In this document: piece after piece, positions 11,693 through 23,774 of the stretch
Layout of the letters: every line of letters begins with the position of its first letter
How positions within the stretch are numbered: the first letter of the stretch is position 1
Assembly (NCBI RefSeq): GCF_964019385.1
Contig: NC_088655.1
Location: 11,174,706-11,238,705, forward strand
Direction of reading: 5' to 3'
DNA: 64,000 nt
Source: Sycon ciliatum
Lineage: Eukaryota > Porifera > Calcarea > Leucosolenida > Sycettidae
Position numbers and translations under genes: made by a program
Notes under the pieces: generated by a model
Seen by the model: only the letters and a program-made list of their open reading frames with translations
Databases searched by the model: none
What the model was told of the DNA's origin: nothing

Positions 11693-11704
11693 CCTCTGCT
11701 ACCA
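11687..11704 (-). promoter_or_regulatory. Primer-binding site for initiator tRNA-Met
   Basis: On the minus strand this reads TGGTAGCAGAGGATGGTT, 18 bases complementary to the 3' end of animal initiator tRNA-Met. It lies one base after the 5' LTR. The gag start codon falls inside it. Confidence 0.88.
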
Positions 11705-11705
11705 G

Positions 11706-11888
11706 TGTAACAGGTTTAATCAAACTTGAAAAGTAAGAGGCCTGGTTGAGCGTGCCTCGACCAGTTATATGCAAAATGTGATAGTATACATGTGGCAATG
11801 GCGCCAATGAAGGTGCTAATAGACAGGCGTAAGACGCATGAGGTGCGAGGGAGTGTAAAGTTATAGAGAACAGGGGAAAACTGTTACA
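11706..11888 (-). repeat. 5' LTR of the Ty3/Gypsy element
   Basis: 183 bp, identical by eye to the copy at 6809-6991. Confidence 0.93.
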
Positions 11889-12391
11889 GGATGACCTTAT
11901 CACGACAACCCATGATTACAATTATAAACACAGAATCAACAAAAACATCTGCGGCACGCACCTTGTTACAATTCTCAAGTAAATGTGATTTAGGGTGTGG
12001 ACACCTGAATTTTCTGAAAGACAAGACAATTTTATGAGTCATGAAATTCTGCAACATCCACAGAATGACCTGCGTATAAAAAAAGTATCACCGCCACTAC
12101 CCATATGATTCCCCTGCAGAAGAACATGAATACATGTATGCAAGACTAGTAGTTCCATTTTCTGCAAGAAAAGGCTTGCACATCAATGCGTATATATACT
12201 ACGGTATTGAATTTGATATGATACACGTACATAGGGGCTCCCGTAAGAAGACCATAGGTCTGTGGGAAACACCCTAGTAAAATAAAATAATAATAATAAC
12301 ATGTAGAGGCGCTACATGTAGGCCATCATTTATTTGGGCATTCCATTGGTAACACAATTATATCCTTTAGCCAAAAAAACAAAAGAAATTA

Positions 12392-12770
12392 TAGCAATAA
12401 AAACTGCTTTATGGCAGATTTCTAAAAAATGTTATTGTGTTGTAGTCCATGGACCCCGTCTAAAAAGTAAGAAATTAACGAAATGTGATAGCCGAAAATT
12501 AAAATTTCACACAAAACCTCACAATAATCACACACAGAATGCGAGACGACCTTTTCCCCTCGTGGTCCTCTTTCATATGCATGTACTTGTACAAGTACAA
12601 GTGTCGGAATAAACAAGTGTTGAAAGTGTCGTGATTATTGTGAGGTTTTGTGTGAAATTTTAATTTTCGGCTATCACGTTTCGTTAATTTCTTACTTTTT
12701 AGACGGGGTCCATGGACTACAACACAATAACTTTTTTTAGAAAACTGCCATAAAGCAGTTTTTATTGCTA
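12392..12770. mobile_element. Palindromic MITE, left-arm copy
   Basis: Nearly all of it is one inverted repeat, with ends TAGCAATAAAAACTGC and complement and a short centre. It is flanked by TA (or TTA/TAA). It forms the inner boundary of the left palindrome arm. Confidence 0.8.
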
Positions 12771-12772
12771 TA

Positions 12773-14278
12773 ATGTTCTAATGAGAGCTCAATCGAGTAA
12801 CTACAAGCTATTGTCTGCTATATGTGAGTGTTGGTGGTTCATATCTTGGGGCGACGAACTCAATGCAATGTGCTTATCCATGCAATTTCGGTTACATTCG
12901 GAAACTTCAAAGTTTTATTTCATGAGTTAGCTTCGGTAGAACCTGCTCAAACTTGCTACACCGAACCACTATTATGTTCTGATGGCATAGCCATCAAATG
13001 CAGACCAAGTCCAGTGTCAAATACTTGTAGGCGGGGCTTATATTCAGGACGCGTTCGCTGAAATGGTACTATTCCGAAAAGAGAAAAAGGCACCTCTCGG
13101 GCAGGATTCTACCTACTTGTAATGCTTGTAATGCTTGTGTTGGTATAATTGCAAGTATATGACTGTCCGGATGTTGCACATCAAGAAAAACGGGGCAACT
13201 ACGATCACTATGGTCAAAAATTGGTTTTTTCTGTATTTTTTAGCCTAATTTGGCAATTGTGAGTATGCTATGTTTGACCCCTCCCCCGAGTGAAACCGGC
13301 CGGTAGAACTTGATAAAAACGTGTCTCCGCACACTAGATATCCTACGGAACAAAGTACAATCGTTTGTAGCCACGTTTCAAACTAAAAAAATTGGACCCG
13401 AGGGGTAGGAGCCACCTTAACTTCCCCTTTAATGGTGTACGCATGTCTGTTCGTGCACGTACACGGCCGCGCTACACGCTAGTAGACACCAGAAAGCGGA
13501 GATTGGATCCTTTATACACGAGCCACAGGGCCAAAGGCGTGAAAAGGCTAGCGTCTAGTAGCGCTCCAGTGCAGCCAGTTCACGGTCTGCATCGACACTC
13601 TCTGCCCTCATAGCGAAAACCCGTCAGTGGTTGGCTGGCGGCCCTATCCACCACGTGCAAGCACTTAAAATCGGTCGACTTTTAAGCCGAATATTGACCT
13701 GTCGATACTTGGCCGAAGGCTCGTACGACAAGAAACTCGCTGCAGATTTATCGGAAACTTACTTGAACGACAACACCTTCCACATCAGGTCATTTTCGCG
13801 CCGATCTTAACGATTTTTCGCACAACTCCATGTGGGCCGATGAATCGGCCTAGTGTGGTCCACTAGTTTTCTAAATATTTGCCTGCTCCATTGCTGCACA
13901 ATAGCAGCACATTACTTTTCTACAATCTAAACGTGCAAACGTGGTCTCTCTACTGCATATCTGACTTCCGGCTCACTAAATCTTCAGACCTTGTTTATAG
14001 TCGGGATGAAATAGTTTTTCCGCAGCAGAAAGACCATGTTTGAACTGAAGAAAGTAATGCTTTTGATTTCCCGAAGAATGAAACATCAGTGAAGCCGAAG
14101 GCAGCCGAGAGATTCTATAGGGTTAACAGGCCAGGGCCTGGATTTGTGATAATGACAGGGAAATCTGCATGTTCTGCCTGTTGTACGTGTTGGCTTCTTC
14201 AGGCATTCGATGGAGAACGGATGCAGCAGAACAAAGAAGATGTGCAACCCTTCTAGAAAGGTGGACGGTATGGGTGTT
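12773..14278. other. Palindrome spacer, first part; no gene
   Basis: No coding region or RNA gene recognised. The first 200 bp resemble the left flank of the whole palindrome near 4320-4400. Confidence 0.4.
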
Positions 14279-15581
14279 AATAGGTTTTTCATTTGACCCG
14301 ACGAGACCACACGACGCTTGCAGATCACAGCACAGCACGAACAGTTCACCAGCCACACTCCACGAAAGCAAGTAGTAGTACTCCTGACAAGTCTTGTTTC
14401 GTTCCATAGAGATAATAACGGGGAACTCATCAGAGGAGAAGCAGTTGTTGAATGAAGGGGTTTAGCTGAATAATGCGATTTTATAGAAAAGATATTGGCG
14501 CACTGAGGTGTAAACACTCAACTAACTCACATATGTGATATATCAACACAAAAGGAATAGTGCAGAATGGAGGTGTTCTGAACCCTACCAGACACAACTA
14601 TCACAAGTGCTAAATCATTCACAATGAGAAGGAGAGGTACACAGGAATAGGTTGCGCTAGTTTACACGTCACAAAAGGTACTGAGGTGATGACAAGGATA
14701 GGTGAAAAGTAGACGCCAAGTGAAAGCCAACAAACCATCACGGACGTCTAACGTCACATCTGAAGATTGCTAACTGCACAAGACAAATACTTCACAAACC
14801 TCGATAATTAAAACTCAGCCAGCTACCTATTACTACTATTTGACGGACCTATGGAAGATGGCAACAAAGAATTATGACTTCTCCTGGACCAGGAAATCTG
14901 CCATTGACCAGAGGAAGGATTTGATCTGCTGCTCGGATTATAGCGTTAGACGCCAACCCTGCAGTCAAGATCAAGATGGATACGTCGCCTCAGCAGCCCA
15001 CAGTTCTATGTCACACCCAGCAGCCTTCCTTTCACCTATACCGCTGGCTGAGTTTCAATTATCGAGGTTTGTGAAGTATTTGTCTTGTGCAGTTAGCAAT
15101 CTTCAGATGTGACGTTAGACGTCCGTGATGGTTTGTTGGCTTTCACTTGGCGTCTACTTTTCACCTGTCCTTGTCATCACCTCAGTACCCTTTGTGACGT
15201 GTAAACTAGCGCAACCTATTCCTGTGTACCTCTCCTTCTCATTGTGAATGATTTAGCACTTGTGATAGTTGTGTCTGGTAGGGTTCAGAACACCTCCATT
15301 CCGCACTATTCCTTTTGTGTTGATATATCACATATGTGAGTTAGTTGAGTGTTTACAACTCAGTGCGCCAATATCTTTTCTATAAAATCGCATTATTCAG
15401 GTAAACCCCTTCATTCAACAACTGCTTCTCCTCTGATGAGTTCCCCGTTATTATCTCTATGGAACGAAACAAGACTTGTCAGGAGTACTACTACTTGCTT
15501 TCGTGGAGTGTGGCTGGTGAACTGTTCGTGCTGTGATCTGCAAGCGTCGTGTGGTCTCATAGGGTCAAATGAAAACCTATT
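14279..15581. repeat. Inner palindrome in the spacer
   Basis: Arms of about 540 bp (14279-14823 and 15043-15581) are reverse complements with few differences, around a 220-bp centre. The same roughly 40-bp string, starting CCTATTACTACTATTTGACG, follows the left arm at 14825 and the right arm at 15576. Small ORFs inside are not convincing. Confidence 0.82.
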
Positions 15582-16161
15582 ACTACTATTTGACGGACCT
15601 ATTGAAGATGGCGAAAAAGAGGTATGGGTGTTGCCCTTCTTTGCCGGAGCACTGGGGTGTGAAAGCGCTATTTATCTGCAAGTTTGTGACAAAGGTAAGC
15701 GAGTGAGTGTAGTCTAGGAAAGACCAAGGAACCTAGTGTCGGTCGTCTTCTGCACCCCCCCCCCCCCCCACCCCCCCCCCCCACCCCCCCCCCCCACCCC
15801 ACCTACTTTTTTGAGATGACCTACTTGTAATGTTGCAACCTTTCATATTCGTGTCACCCTGCTGTGGAGGAAAGTCACCCAACCATCTACGGCTCCATAG
15901 ACAAACGGTCGGTAGCCTACATTGTGTGTTTTGTCATGACATTGTATTGTCTCGGATGGAGAGCCAAGGATACATTTATACTGAAGTACAAAAGGAAAGA
16001 CCCGATCATCCGTCGTGAAATGTTATCGCATGAGCTGATTGTTCAGTAACCGGTGGCGTTAGTGGACAGTATAACTTGTAGTTCCCTGGTCCTTTTCTTT
16101 TCTATAAACATTGTATTGTCTTCCTAATATCTATCTGCATCTCCAGTCTGCTCCGTTCGTC
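15582..16161. other. Poly-C tract and possible TIR relic; no gene
   Basis: A C-rich tract lies at 15757-15800. Inverted strings GACCAAGGAAC (near 15722) and its relative near 16082-16096 suggest a small relative of the 27.6-kb TIR element. Confidence 0.35.
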
Positions 16162-16386
16162 CAGTAGAGTCGCGCGTCCAAGAACGTTGTTTCCAAGTGG
16201 TTAGCCTGGGGAGTTTTTATACCATCTGGCTGCATTCTTATAAACATTTCGTACTGGATCATATGTATCCCATAAGCTGCCAGAAAACCAATACCGCCGT
16301 TCCCAATTAACTTTAGGCTGTGGCGTTCTTAGTATTTCAGGCTGGGCGTTCTTGGGCTCAACGTTCTTCAGCGCACGACTCTACTG
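16162..16386. mobile_element. Degenerate MITE related to the copy at 23033
   Basis: Inverted ends CAGTAGAGTCGCGCGTCC and the complement-like GCGCACGACTCTACTG, with internal AAGAACG strings, match the family of the 23.0-kb MITE. The target duplication is eroded. Confidence 0.6.
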
Positions 16387-17310
16387 CAGTGTTGTGCATT
16401 GTTCCACCTCTATCAGTGGTCTATGTTGTGCATGGTGTCATGTGCTGGTCCAGCTCAGTCAGTAGTCTGCCCGGTACATGATGTCCTGCACCACTCTACG
16501 GTGTTTGCTCTAGTATTTCAAACCCGGGCATGCACAGTGAATCTGTGGGGCAACCGCTCCAAGGGACTTTAAAAGCTTGGTCTCTGTGACATGTACCAGG
16601 TGGTCTCCTTGCCCAGGATCACTAGACTGGAAATAGCATCACTTGGTCCTGGTTTCAGTGGTTGTCTGGGACAGGTGGTTGCCTTGTTGGGGAACTGCAC
16701 CCACACTACAAACCCCCGGACACCACAACTCGCACAAAGAGTTCTAAAATAGACTACAATTTTACATGGTTTAGAGAGTGAAGCTAAGCGCAAGACAAAA
16801 ACTCCTTGCAAACTTCGTCAAGACACAACAAGAACACACGAGCAAATCTGGCCTGGGTCCCCAGAAGCATGTCGGGACACAGGAACACAAAGTGCATACA
16901 TGAGTGCATATATCGGGAACAGCGTACACATGCGCACGCTTCGTGGCAACGACTACTAGGCAGCACACATGATGAATACTTGCAGTACAAGGATACAATG
17001 GTATACTCCATTTCAGCCTTGTCTGAGTGGTCTCCTTGACAGGTGTTCCTGTGTCTGGTGCAACTCTTGCAACCGTGTCAGAGCCGGGTATGTTCTAGTA
17101 CGGCGGCTACTGCATGGACATCAGGGAGTCTTACAAAAACAATAGAGGAAAAATGCTGTGTAGCAGTTGCTGTAACTAACTTGAAAGTTTCACGCATTTC
17201 AGCGATTAGATTTCGAATCCAGGGAGTCGTAAAATTGTGAGAATGTATGTCCATGTGTGAAAAATATGTAATGGAAGCACCATCCGTGCGTGCCCGCAGC
17301 CTATCAGAAT
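16387..17310. other. Spacer, last part: split MITE relic
   Basis: 16549-16680 and about 17019-17045 match the two halves of the MITE family at 24051, so a copy may have been split by later sequence. No gene seen. Confidence 0.35.
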
Positions 17311-17312
17311 TA

Positions 17313-17725
17313 TAGCAATAAAAACTGCTTTATGGCAGTTTTCTAAAAAAAGTTATTGTGTTCTAGTCCATGGACCTCGTCTAAAAAGTAAGAAATTAAC
17401 GAAATGTGATAGCCGAAAATTAAAATTTCACACAAAACCTCACAATAATCACGACACTTGAAGATCTAATAGTACGGCTTTCAACACTTGTTTATTCCGA
17501 CACTTGTACAAGTACATGTACTGCGCCAACATGCTTGCATATGAAAGAGGACCACGAGGGGAAAAGGTCGTCTCGCATCCTGTGTGTGATTATTGTGAGG
17601 TTTTGTGTGAAATTTTAATTTTCGGCTATCACATTTCGTTAATTTCTTACTTTTTAGACGAGGTCCATGGACTAGAACACAATAACTTTTTTTAGAAAAC
17701 TGCCATAAAGCAGTTTTTATTGCTA
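17313..17725. mobile_element. Palindromic MITE, right-arm copy
   Basis: Inverted copy of the element at 12392-12770, longer by about 34 bp in the centre. TA flanks at 17311-17312 and 17726-17727. Confidence 0.8.
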
Positions 17726-20059
17726 TAATTTCTTGTTTTTTTTGGCTAAAGGATATAATTGTGTAACCAATGGAATGCCCTAATGATGGCCTACATGTAG
17801 CGCCTCTGCATGATATTATTATTATTTTATTTATTTTACTAGGATGTTTCCCCCCATTCCTATGTTCTTCTTACGGGAGCCCCTATGTGTATCATATCAA
17901 ATTCAATACCGTATTATACGCATTGATGTGCAAGCCTTTTCTTGCAGAAAATGGAACTAGTCTTGCATACATGTATTCATGTTCTTCTGCAGGGGAATCA
18001 TATGGGTCGTGGCGGTGATACTTTTTTTATACGCAAGTCATTCTGTGGATGTTACAGAATTTCATGACTGTCATAAAATTGTCTTGTCTTTCAGAAAATT
18101 CAGATGTCCACACCCTAAATCACATTTACTTGAGAATTGTAACCAGGTGTGTGCCGCAGATGTTTTGTTGATTCTGTGTTTATAATTGTAATCATGGGTT
18201 GTCGTGATAAGGTCATCCGGCATCATATTGTAGTGAAATCGTAATCCTGTTGATGTCGATAAAACTTTTGGAAGCAGTTCAATGACTTCAAAGTGTTACA
18301 AGTCAACGATTGTCTAAAACAACACAGCAAAGTAGGAACAATAAACATGCATTAAAGTGTAAACAAATACATCGCTGAGTCCGACACCTCGTTCCAACAA
18401 CTACACAGATCCTGAGGATATAAGGGGCAAGGATTATGGTTTTAGGTACTGAGAGATAAACAAGGCACTCCATAATAGTAAAATGTTACACGACTTCGGG
18501 GGAGTATGAATGATATCCAGTCAAACCTCTTTAGGACGAACATCAAGGGACCGATGGCATTTGCTCTGTGAGTTTGTGTTAACCCTATTTTATAACGAGT
18601 GAATACAATTATTTCTCCAATAGAGACACGAATAGATTTCTTCTACAGCGAAAGATTCTAAGCCAGACCAAACCATTGACTCGTCTTTTATGAAACAAAT
18701 GAGTCACTGAACCTTTCTTTAGCAACATGACGGCAACTGAAACAACAACAGAGAAAATACGATACAGGTATAGCACATTCTTGCAGGTACTACAAACAGA
18801 CTGCAGATCGTAATTCTTGCTCTACCGGCACGCAACTTTATTTGGGGCAGTGCAATCTCGGCGCTACTCACAAATCAAACAGCCCAGACTCGAGTAAACA
18901 AATCCAATCGTACGAGATTTTCTCGAGACGAGACTGCACCCATTGGCTTGTTTCGTATGAAGCAAACAAGTCACTGAATGCATGAACCTCTCCATAATGG
19001 AGATTTTTTCTGATATGCGAATGTATTTTGCATACTAGTACTCGGCCAATGCGTCTTTGAACTTTTCCCTCCAGATTGGGAACTGCCAACGATGCTATGC
19101 CACTGCAAAATTCAGATTCTACCCTATGATCGGAGCACGGAATGCCGGAAGCAATCATGACCAGTGCCTTACTTGTAACGTACCAATGTACAATGAACAT
19201 GAGTATTACGACAACACATCTATTTAAAGCCTCAGCAGCAACATAAGCCTTACCGTCAAGAAGGTGAACTCGCGTTCTTCGCACACTGTTGGCAAGGGCA
19301 AAGAGAAACGAATGGATCTAAATCCGAATAAAATCAGCACACGTTTCCGTAAATGAAAGGGTGAGCATAAGCAAATGAATCGAAGGAAGCTGGTCAACTC
19401 AGAGATCACCTGTCATTGAGTATTCCGTAAAAGGAGGCCTCGACAGCAGAAAAGCTAAATTTAGAAAAGAGATCCTGTCAGCGTTTTTTCATTATTAATT
19501 TTATTGTATTCCACCTAAACTCAGCACACTTTTCGTAAATGAAAGAGTAAACACAAGCAAATGAATCAAAGGGAACTGGTCAACTCACCTGTCATTGAGT
19601 AATATTCCGTGAAAAGAGGTCTCAGCAGAGCCGAAGCGAAATAAGCCAGGACACGAAATATCCGAAACAGCTCATACAAGAAGCAGTTCCAAAGAAGGAA
19701 GTTCCTCGCGCATGCACATCCGAAAACGGACTGCACTGCATGCACATGCAACACAATGTCTGCCGTGCACGTGCACAGCACGCGGCTACCACGCGTTAGT
19801 AGATCTAATATACCGAGCACCTTACGTAGAAACTTACGTAGCCTAAGTGAAGTACCGAGCACCTTACGTAGAAACTTACGTAGCATAGCGGTGTCGTTTT
19901 TTCTGCCATGTGAACACAATAATAGAAAAGCTGACAGGATCGCTTTTCTAAATATACCCCCCTGAAGTACAATAACGTACCCAACATGACTATACCCAGC
20001 CGGGTCGCAACGTATTCTTTGCTCGAACGGGTTCAGGCACCCCCCAAACCAGGGAGCTG

Positions 20060-20920
20060 AGCCGCTGCTCTGTGTGTTGTGTCAAACACTACCCTCTCTC
20101 TACCTGTAATCTGTTCTGTGTGTTGTACCAAGCATTATCCTCTTTCTACATAGTCTGTTCTGTGTGTGGTGCCATGCACTACTCTTTCTCTACCTGTGCA
20201 GTGCGTTTATTATTATTATTTATTATCATTTATTCATATTTTACTAGGGCAATCCCCACAGACCTATGCGTTTCAAAAATAAAAATATAGACGAGTGATT
20301 TCAAAAAACCGTTAGACCAGCATCTGTACCACATAAATCTTCGATCACTTTCTGCATAAAAATTTCGAAACTTAGCGTTTGCTATCCGATAGCTTAAAAA
20401 ATCCATATAAAAGTAATTGGGGGAAGGACCCGAGCAATATTCCGAAAAGAATTCTCAAATACTCCAGGGGATTTTTTTGAAATATTAAAATATTTCAAAA
20501 TTATTATGCATCTACTTCAAGTATATTGTGAAATGCACTGTAGTGTACTGTAACAGTATAGAGTAGTGGTCTGTAGGGTGTGTGGTGTTATGCAACACTC
20601 CATTTCTACCTGTAGCCTGTAGGGTGTGTGGTGTTGGGCACACCACCCTACTGTATCTCTACCTCTGAGTCTGTTCTGTGTGTGTGGTGGATGCCCTGTA
20701 TGTCGTGGTGAGCATTGTTCTATCTCTATCTGTGGTCCGTGTGGTGTCATACACTGGCCTTTCACCACCTGTAGCCTCTCCTGTGCATGGTGTCGGGCAC
20801 TATCCTTTCTCTCTTTGTCTAATATGTTCTATGTGTGGTGTTATGCACAGCCCTACCGCAACATGTACTCTGTTCTGTGCCCGGTGTCTTGCAACTCTTG
20901 ATCTCTAGTCTGTTCTGTGT
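20060..20920 (+). repeat. Minisatellite of about 45-bp units
   Basis: Imperfect repeats of the type CTGTTCTGTGTGTGGTG followed by CACTA and CTCTACCTGTA run at about 20060-20200 and 20560-20920. About 340 bp of unrelated AT-rich sequence separates the two blocks. Apparent ORFs across it are not genes. Confidence 0.7.
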
Positions 20921-21169
20921 GTCGTGTGCCTTGCCCGGCTGGGGGTATGTGTGTTTGAAAGAGTGACACTACTATTTCCAAGATACCAGTTTCACTCTCT
21001 CAAATACATACACACACAGGCTGCAGGATGCAGTAAAGCAAGGCGAAACGGTCATTGTGAACGTTTCTCCATACTAGTACTTCACCGCACCTTGCCTGCT
21101 TGGCTTGTCTTTGATGACGGCCGTTGTTGTCAAATTGTTCTGTTCTATTGTTTATTTTTTTCTGCAGGT

Positions 21170-21330
21170 TAAAAGGAGCATCTGTGCTCCCATCAAGAAG
21201 CAAGTCCATCGAGAAGCAATTCGCCAAGGAAGAAGCATTGCTGTCTCTCCCAGCAAGAAGCAAGTGGCCATCCCAGCAAGAAGCAAGTTGACAAGGAAAT
21301 AAATGTGAAGAAGCAAGCTGACAAGGAAAT
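21170..21330 (+). repeat. Short imperfect tandem repeats (AAGAAGCAAG type)
   Basis: Repeated strings CAGCAAGAAGCAAG and GACAAGGAAATAAATGTG. Confidence 0.55.
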
Positions 21331-21375
21331 AAATGTGTTCTGTATAAGCCAGCCATCCCAAGCCCCGACCAACCA

Positions 21376-21705
21376 CCCCTAGAAGAAGGATTACTTATAT
21401 ATCCTACTCCGGTGCTGAAGTTGTCGCAAGAAGATTGGCTTACTCACCTCAGCCTATCAGTGACTTGCTAAACATTGACAAGTGTTGAACACTTCTCAAT
21501 GTTTAGTGATCGGCGCGAGGATGCCAATCACTCACACTCACCCCTAGAAGAATGATTACTTATATATCCTGCTCCGGTGCTGAAGTTGTCGCAAGAAGAT
21601 TGGCTTACTCACCTCAGCCAATCAGTGACTTGCTAAACATTGACAAGTGTTGAACACTTCTCAATGTTTAGTGATCGGCGCGAGGATGCCAATCACTCAC
21701 ACTTC
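21376..21705 (+). repeat. 165-bp tandem duplication
   Basis: Two copies (21376-21540, 21541-21705), almost identical. Each holds a hairpin, AAACATTGACAAGTGTT with its near complement. Confidence 0.85.
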
Positions 21706-21854
21706 CTATTTTAGCTATTTCCTAAGCTACTTGAAGTAGTTCATAGGCCTTGTTGCCATGCATTTCCAGCATGTATTCTTCTTGCCCTGAAGTGCACGCA
21801 AAAAAGACCGCAGAGAGAAAGAACACTTTTATTCATACTGCATCATGGCAACTT

Positions 21855-21965
21855 GTTGATGACATCATAATAGAGTTGACTTGTTGATGGCAACTTGTTG
21901 ATGACATCATGATGGAGTTGACTTGTTGATGACATCATAACAGAGTTGACTTGTTGAGGACATTA
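21855..21965 (+). repeat. Short tandem repeat of about 37 bp
   Basis: Repeats of GACTTGTTGATGACATCATA with small changes. The stretch up to 22420 otherwise holds only G-runs (22284-22335) and no gene. Confidence 0.6.
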
Positions 21966-22420
21966 TCCTGCAGTGATAAAAATGGTGAGAATAATAACGT
22001 CAGTACACCCAACTCGCAACACACAAACAGTCCTTGGCTACATCACGTACAGTAAATTGTCACACGCAAAAGTTTCACCCAGGAGGGCATCCTCAGGGAT
22101 ACAGGAAAGGAATGATACAAAGTTTCCTGATATAAGATAGTACAGGAAACGTCACATAATTCACGCTACTACATGTAATATCCAACAAGTTAAAAGCTAG
22201 CACTAAGACATAACAATGTAAGTGAGCATTTCATGAAGTGCAAAGTGGGTGTGAGACTGCCATGATTGAGTTGATGTGTGTGTGTGGGGGCGGGGGGGGG
22301 GGGGGTATGTGCGTGTGTTTTTTTGGGGGGGGGGAGATATCCGGGAAGTGTGATTCACCCACCCTTGTCACTGTTCACCTTTACCATACATACACCCACA
22401 CGTACGTACAAACAGATACA

Positions 22421-22813
22421 AGGGAGGTTTAGTTCCCACGTAACGGAAACGCGTACGTGGGTGATCCACGTAAAGTGGATGAAGGGCACCCACGTTGCAA
22501 TGTTGTGTTTAGTCACACGGAACAAACAAAAGCATGAAGCGAAAAGCCCAAACCTGGTCAAAGACGAAGCTACCCGGGCCTAAGAAGCTCATCCAATATT
22601 TTGATTTCGTGCTTCGGAAACTTCTTCAGCTGAGCACCCTCACAGCTCGCACAATGCGCTCCATTCTGATTTTCACCCACGTTTTGGCGGAACGTGGGTG
22701 AGCCTCCATACACGGTATGTCGTGAATCAGAAAATGTCTGTACGTGGGTCACTGAGTATCACGTGGTACACACACGTAAAGTACCCACGGATTACGTGCG
22801 ACTAAACCTCCCT
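22421..22813. mobile_element. MITE rich in ACGTGGGT motifs
   Basis: Ends AGGGAGGTTTAGT and complement; 393 bp. Inside are many ACGTGGG / CCCACGT strings in both orientations, as expected for transposase-binding repeats. The target duplication is unclear (possibly ACA). Confidence 0.65.
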
Positions 22814-23032
22814 ACACACACGCACATAATACACACACAAAGCAATATGCAACACCTGTCCGATAAGCTATTGCGATCCAAACAAATATTTCCTGATTCA
22901 CGATGGACATACTGTGTACATGTATCCCATTTGCATTGTCTGTATTTAATCCTGGCGTAGGTAACCATGGTGACCTGAGGGCTGATGGGTCCCACAGGAA
23001 ATCGGCTTTGATGTGATTGGGAAAAGTAGTTA

Positions 23033-23427
23033 CAGTAGACTCGTACGCCCAAGAACGGCCAGGCTGGAAATCTAAGAACGCCCCAGCCGGGATTTAAGAA
23101 CGAACTCCAAGATTTTTAAGAACGCGAAATATTTTGGTATTTCACGTTTCCGAGTACATGAAAAACAAATCTGCAACCACAAACTCTTGTCGGGTCCTCG
23201 CAAAAACATCACCCAGTGCAGCGCTACATACTACACGTGCATGTAAAGTGTACAACCGGTACATGTAGAGCAAAGTGCATTGTATAATAATTATTATGAT
23301 ATGAGCGTCACGGGTCATGTTGGACGCGTAAGAAAGCGAAATAAGGATGTAGCCTGGGGCGCTGAAAAATAAGAACTTTGCTAGGCTGGCCCTCTGAAAC
23401 CGCGTTCTTGGGCGTACGACTCTACTG
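23033..23427. mobile_element. TA-type MITE with AAGAACG repeats
   Basis: Ends CAGTAGACTCGTACGCCC and its near complement, flanked by TA at 23031-23032 and 23428-23429. Repeated AAGAACG(C) strings lie inside. Tc1/mariner or pogo type by its target site. Confidence 0.82.
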
Positions 23428-23531
23428 TAGGTTGCAGAACCATTGGCGGGCGATTCTAATAAAGCGCTGTCGCTGCTTTGGTACAGTTATTACCTTCACC
23501 CGGTCGTTCAAGCCTTTCAAGCATGCTCCGC

Positions 23532-23774
23532 TCATTTCAACCAATGAACCAATCCCTTGCAGTCTAGTTCGTCTTTTCGGTTGCACCTCCAATACATCGC
23601 CTCGTCAAGCCTTCGCTTCTCGGCAATGTAGCAGGCGTATCCATTTTCTACACAGCCACAATTCTCCACCACACGGCGTTGTAGCAGTGGGTACTCCATA
23701 AACAGTGATGGAATCACCAAGTTATACCGCCAACGAAAATACATGAAGATCGGCGAAGTCCGGGGTTCGAGCAA
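23532..23774 (-). pseudogene. FLYWCH-type zinc-finger relic
   Basis: The minus frame ends GYACYIAEKRRLDEAMYWRC and then NRKDELDCKGLVHW, which fits the aromatic/Cys/His pattern of FLYWCH domains. These occur in host regulators and beside Mutator-type transposases. It is short and has no visible partner domain, so it is probably a fragment. Confidence 0.4.

Larger units (their letters stand above)
6804..11893 (-). mobile_element. Ty3/Gypsy chromovirus LTR retrotransposon, looks whole
   Basis: Two 183-bp LTRs (6809-6991 and 11706-11888) read as identical and begin TG and end CA. A GGATG target duplication lies at 6804-6808 and 11889-11893. The genes lie on the minus strand, gag then pol. The right palindrome arm retains the empty site with one GGATG near 18218-18222. 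Identical LTRs mean a very young insertion. Confidence 0.95.
4402..19954. repeat. Giant inverted repeat (about 15.5 kb overall)
   Basis: The left arm (4402-12772) and right arm (17311-19954) are reverse complements with only scattered differences. Without its two later insertions (5581-6249 and 6804-11888) the left arm is about 2.6 kb, matching the right arm. The outer ends share a motif TATTTAGAAAAGCGATCC. The inner end of each arm is a palindromic MITE. The spacer is 12773-17310. No clear target duplication was found outside, so this could be a fold-back element or an inverted segmental duplication. Confidence 0.85.

Noticed and set aside
14415-14445. CTGATGAG string (minus strand; also 15431 plus) as a hammerhead
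   Set aside because: No GAAA and no stem II at the required distance.
14840-15112. 90-codon frame in the inner palindrome
   Set aside because: No domain; part of it is the short string repeated at 15576, not a conserved gene.
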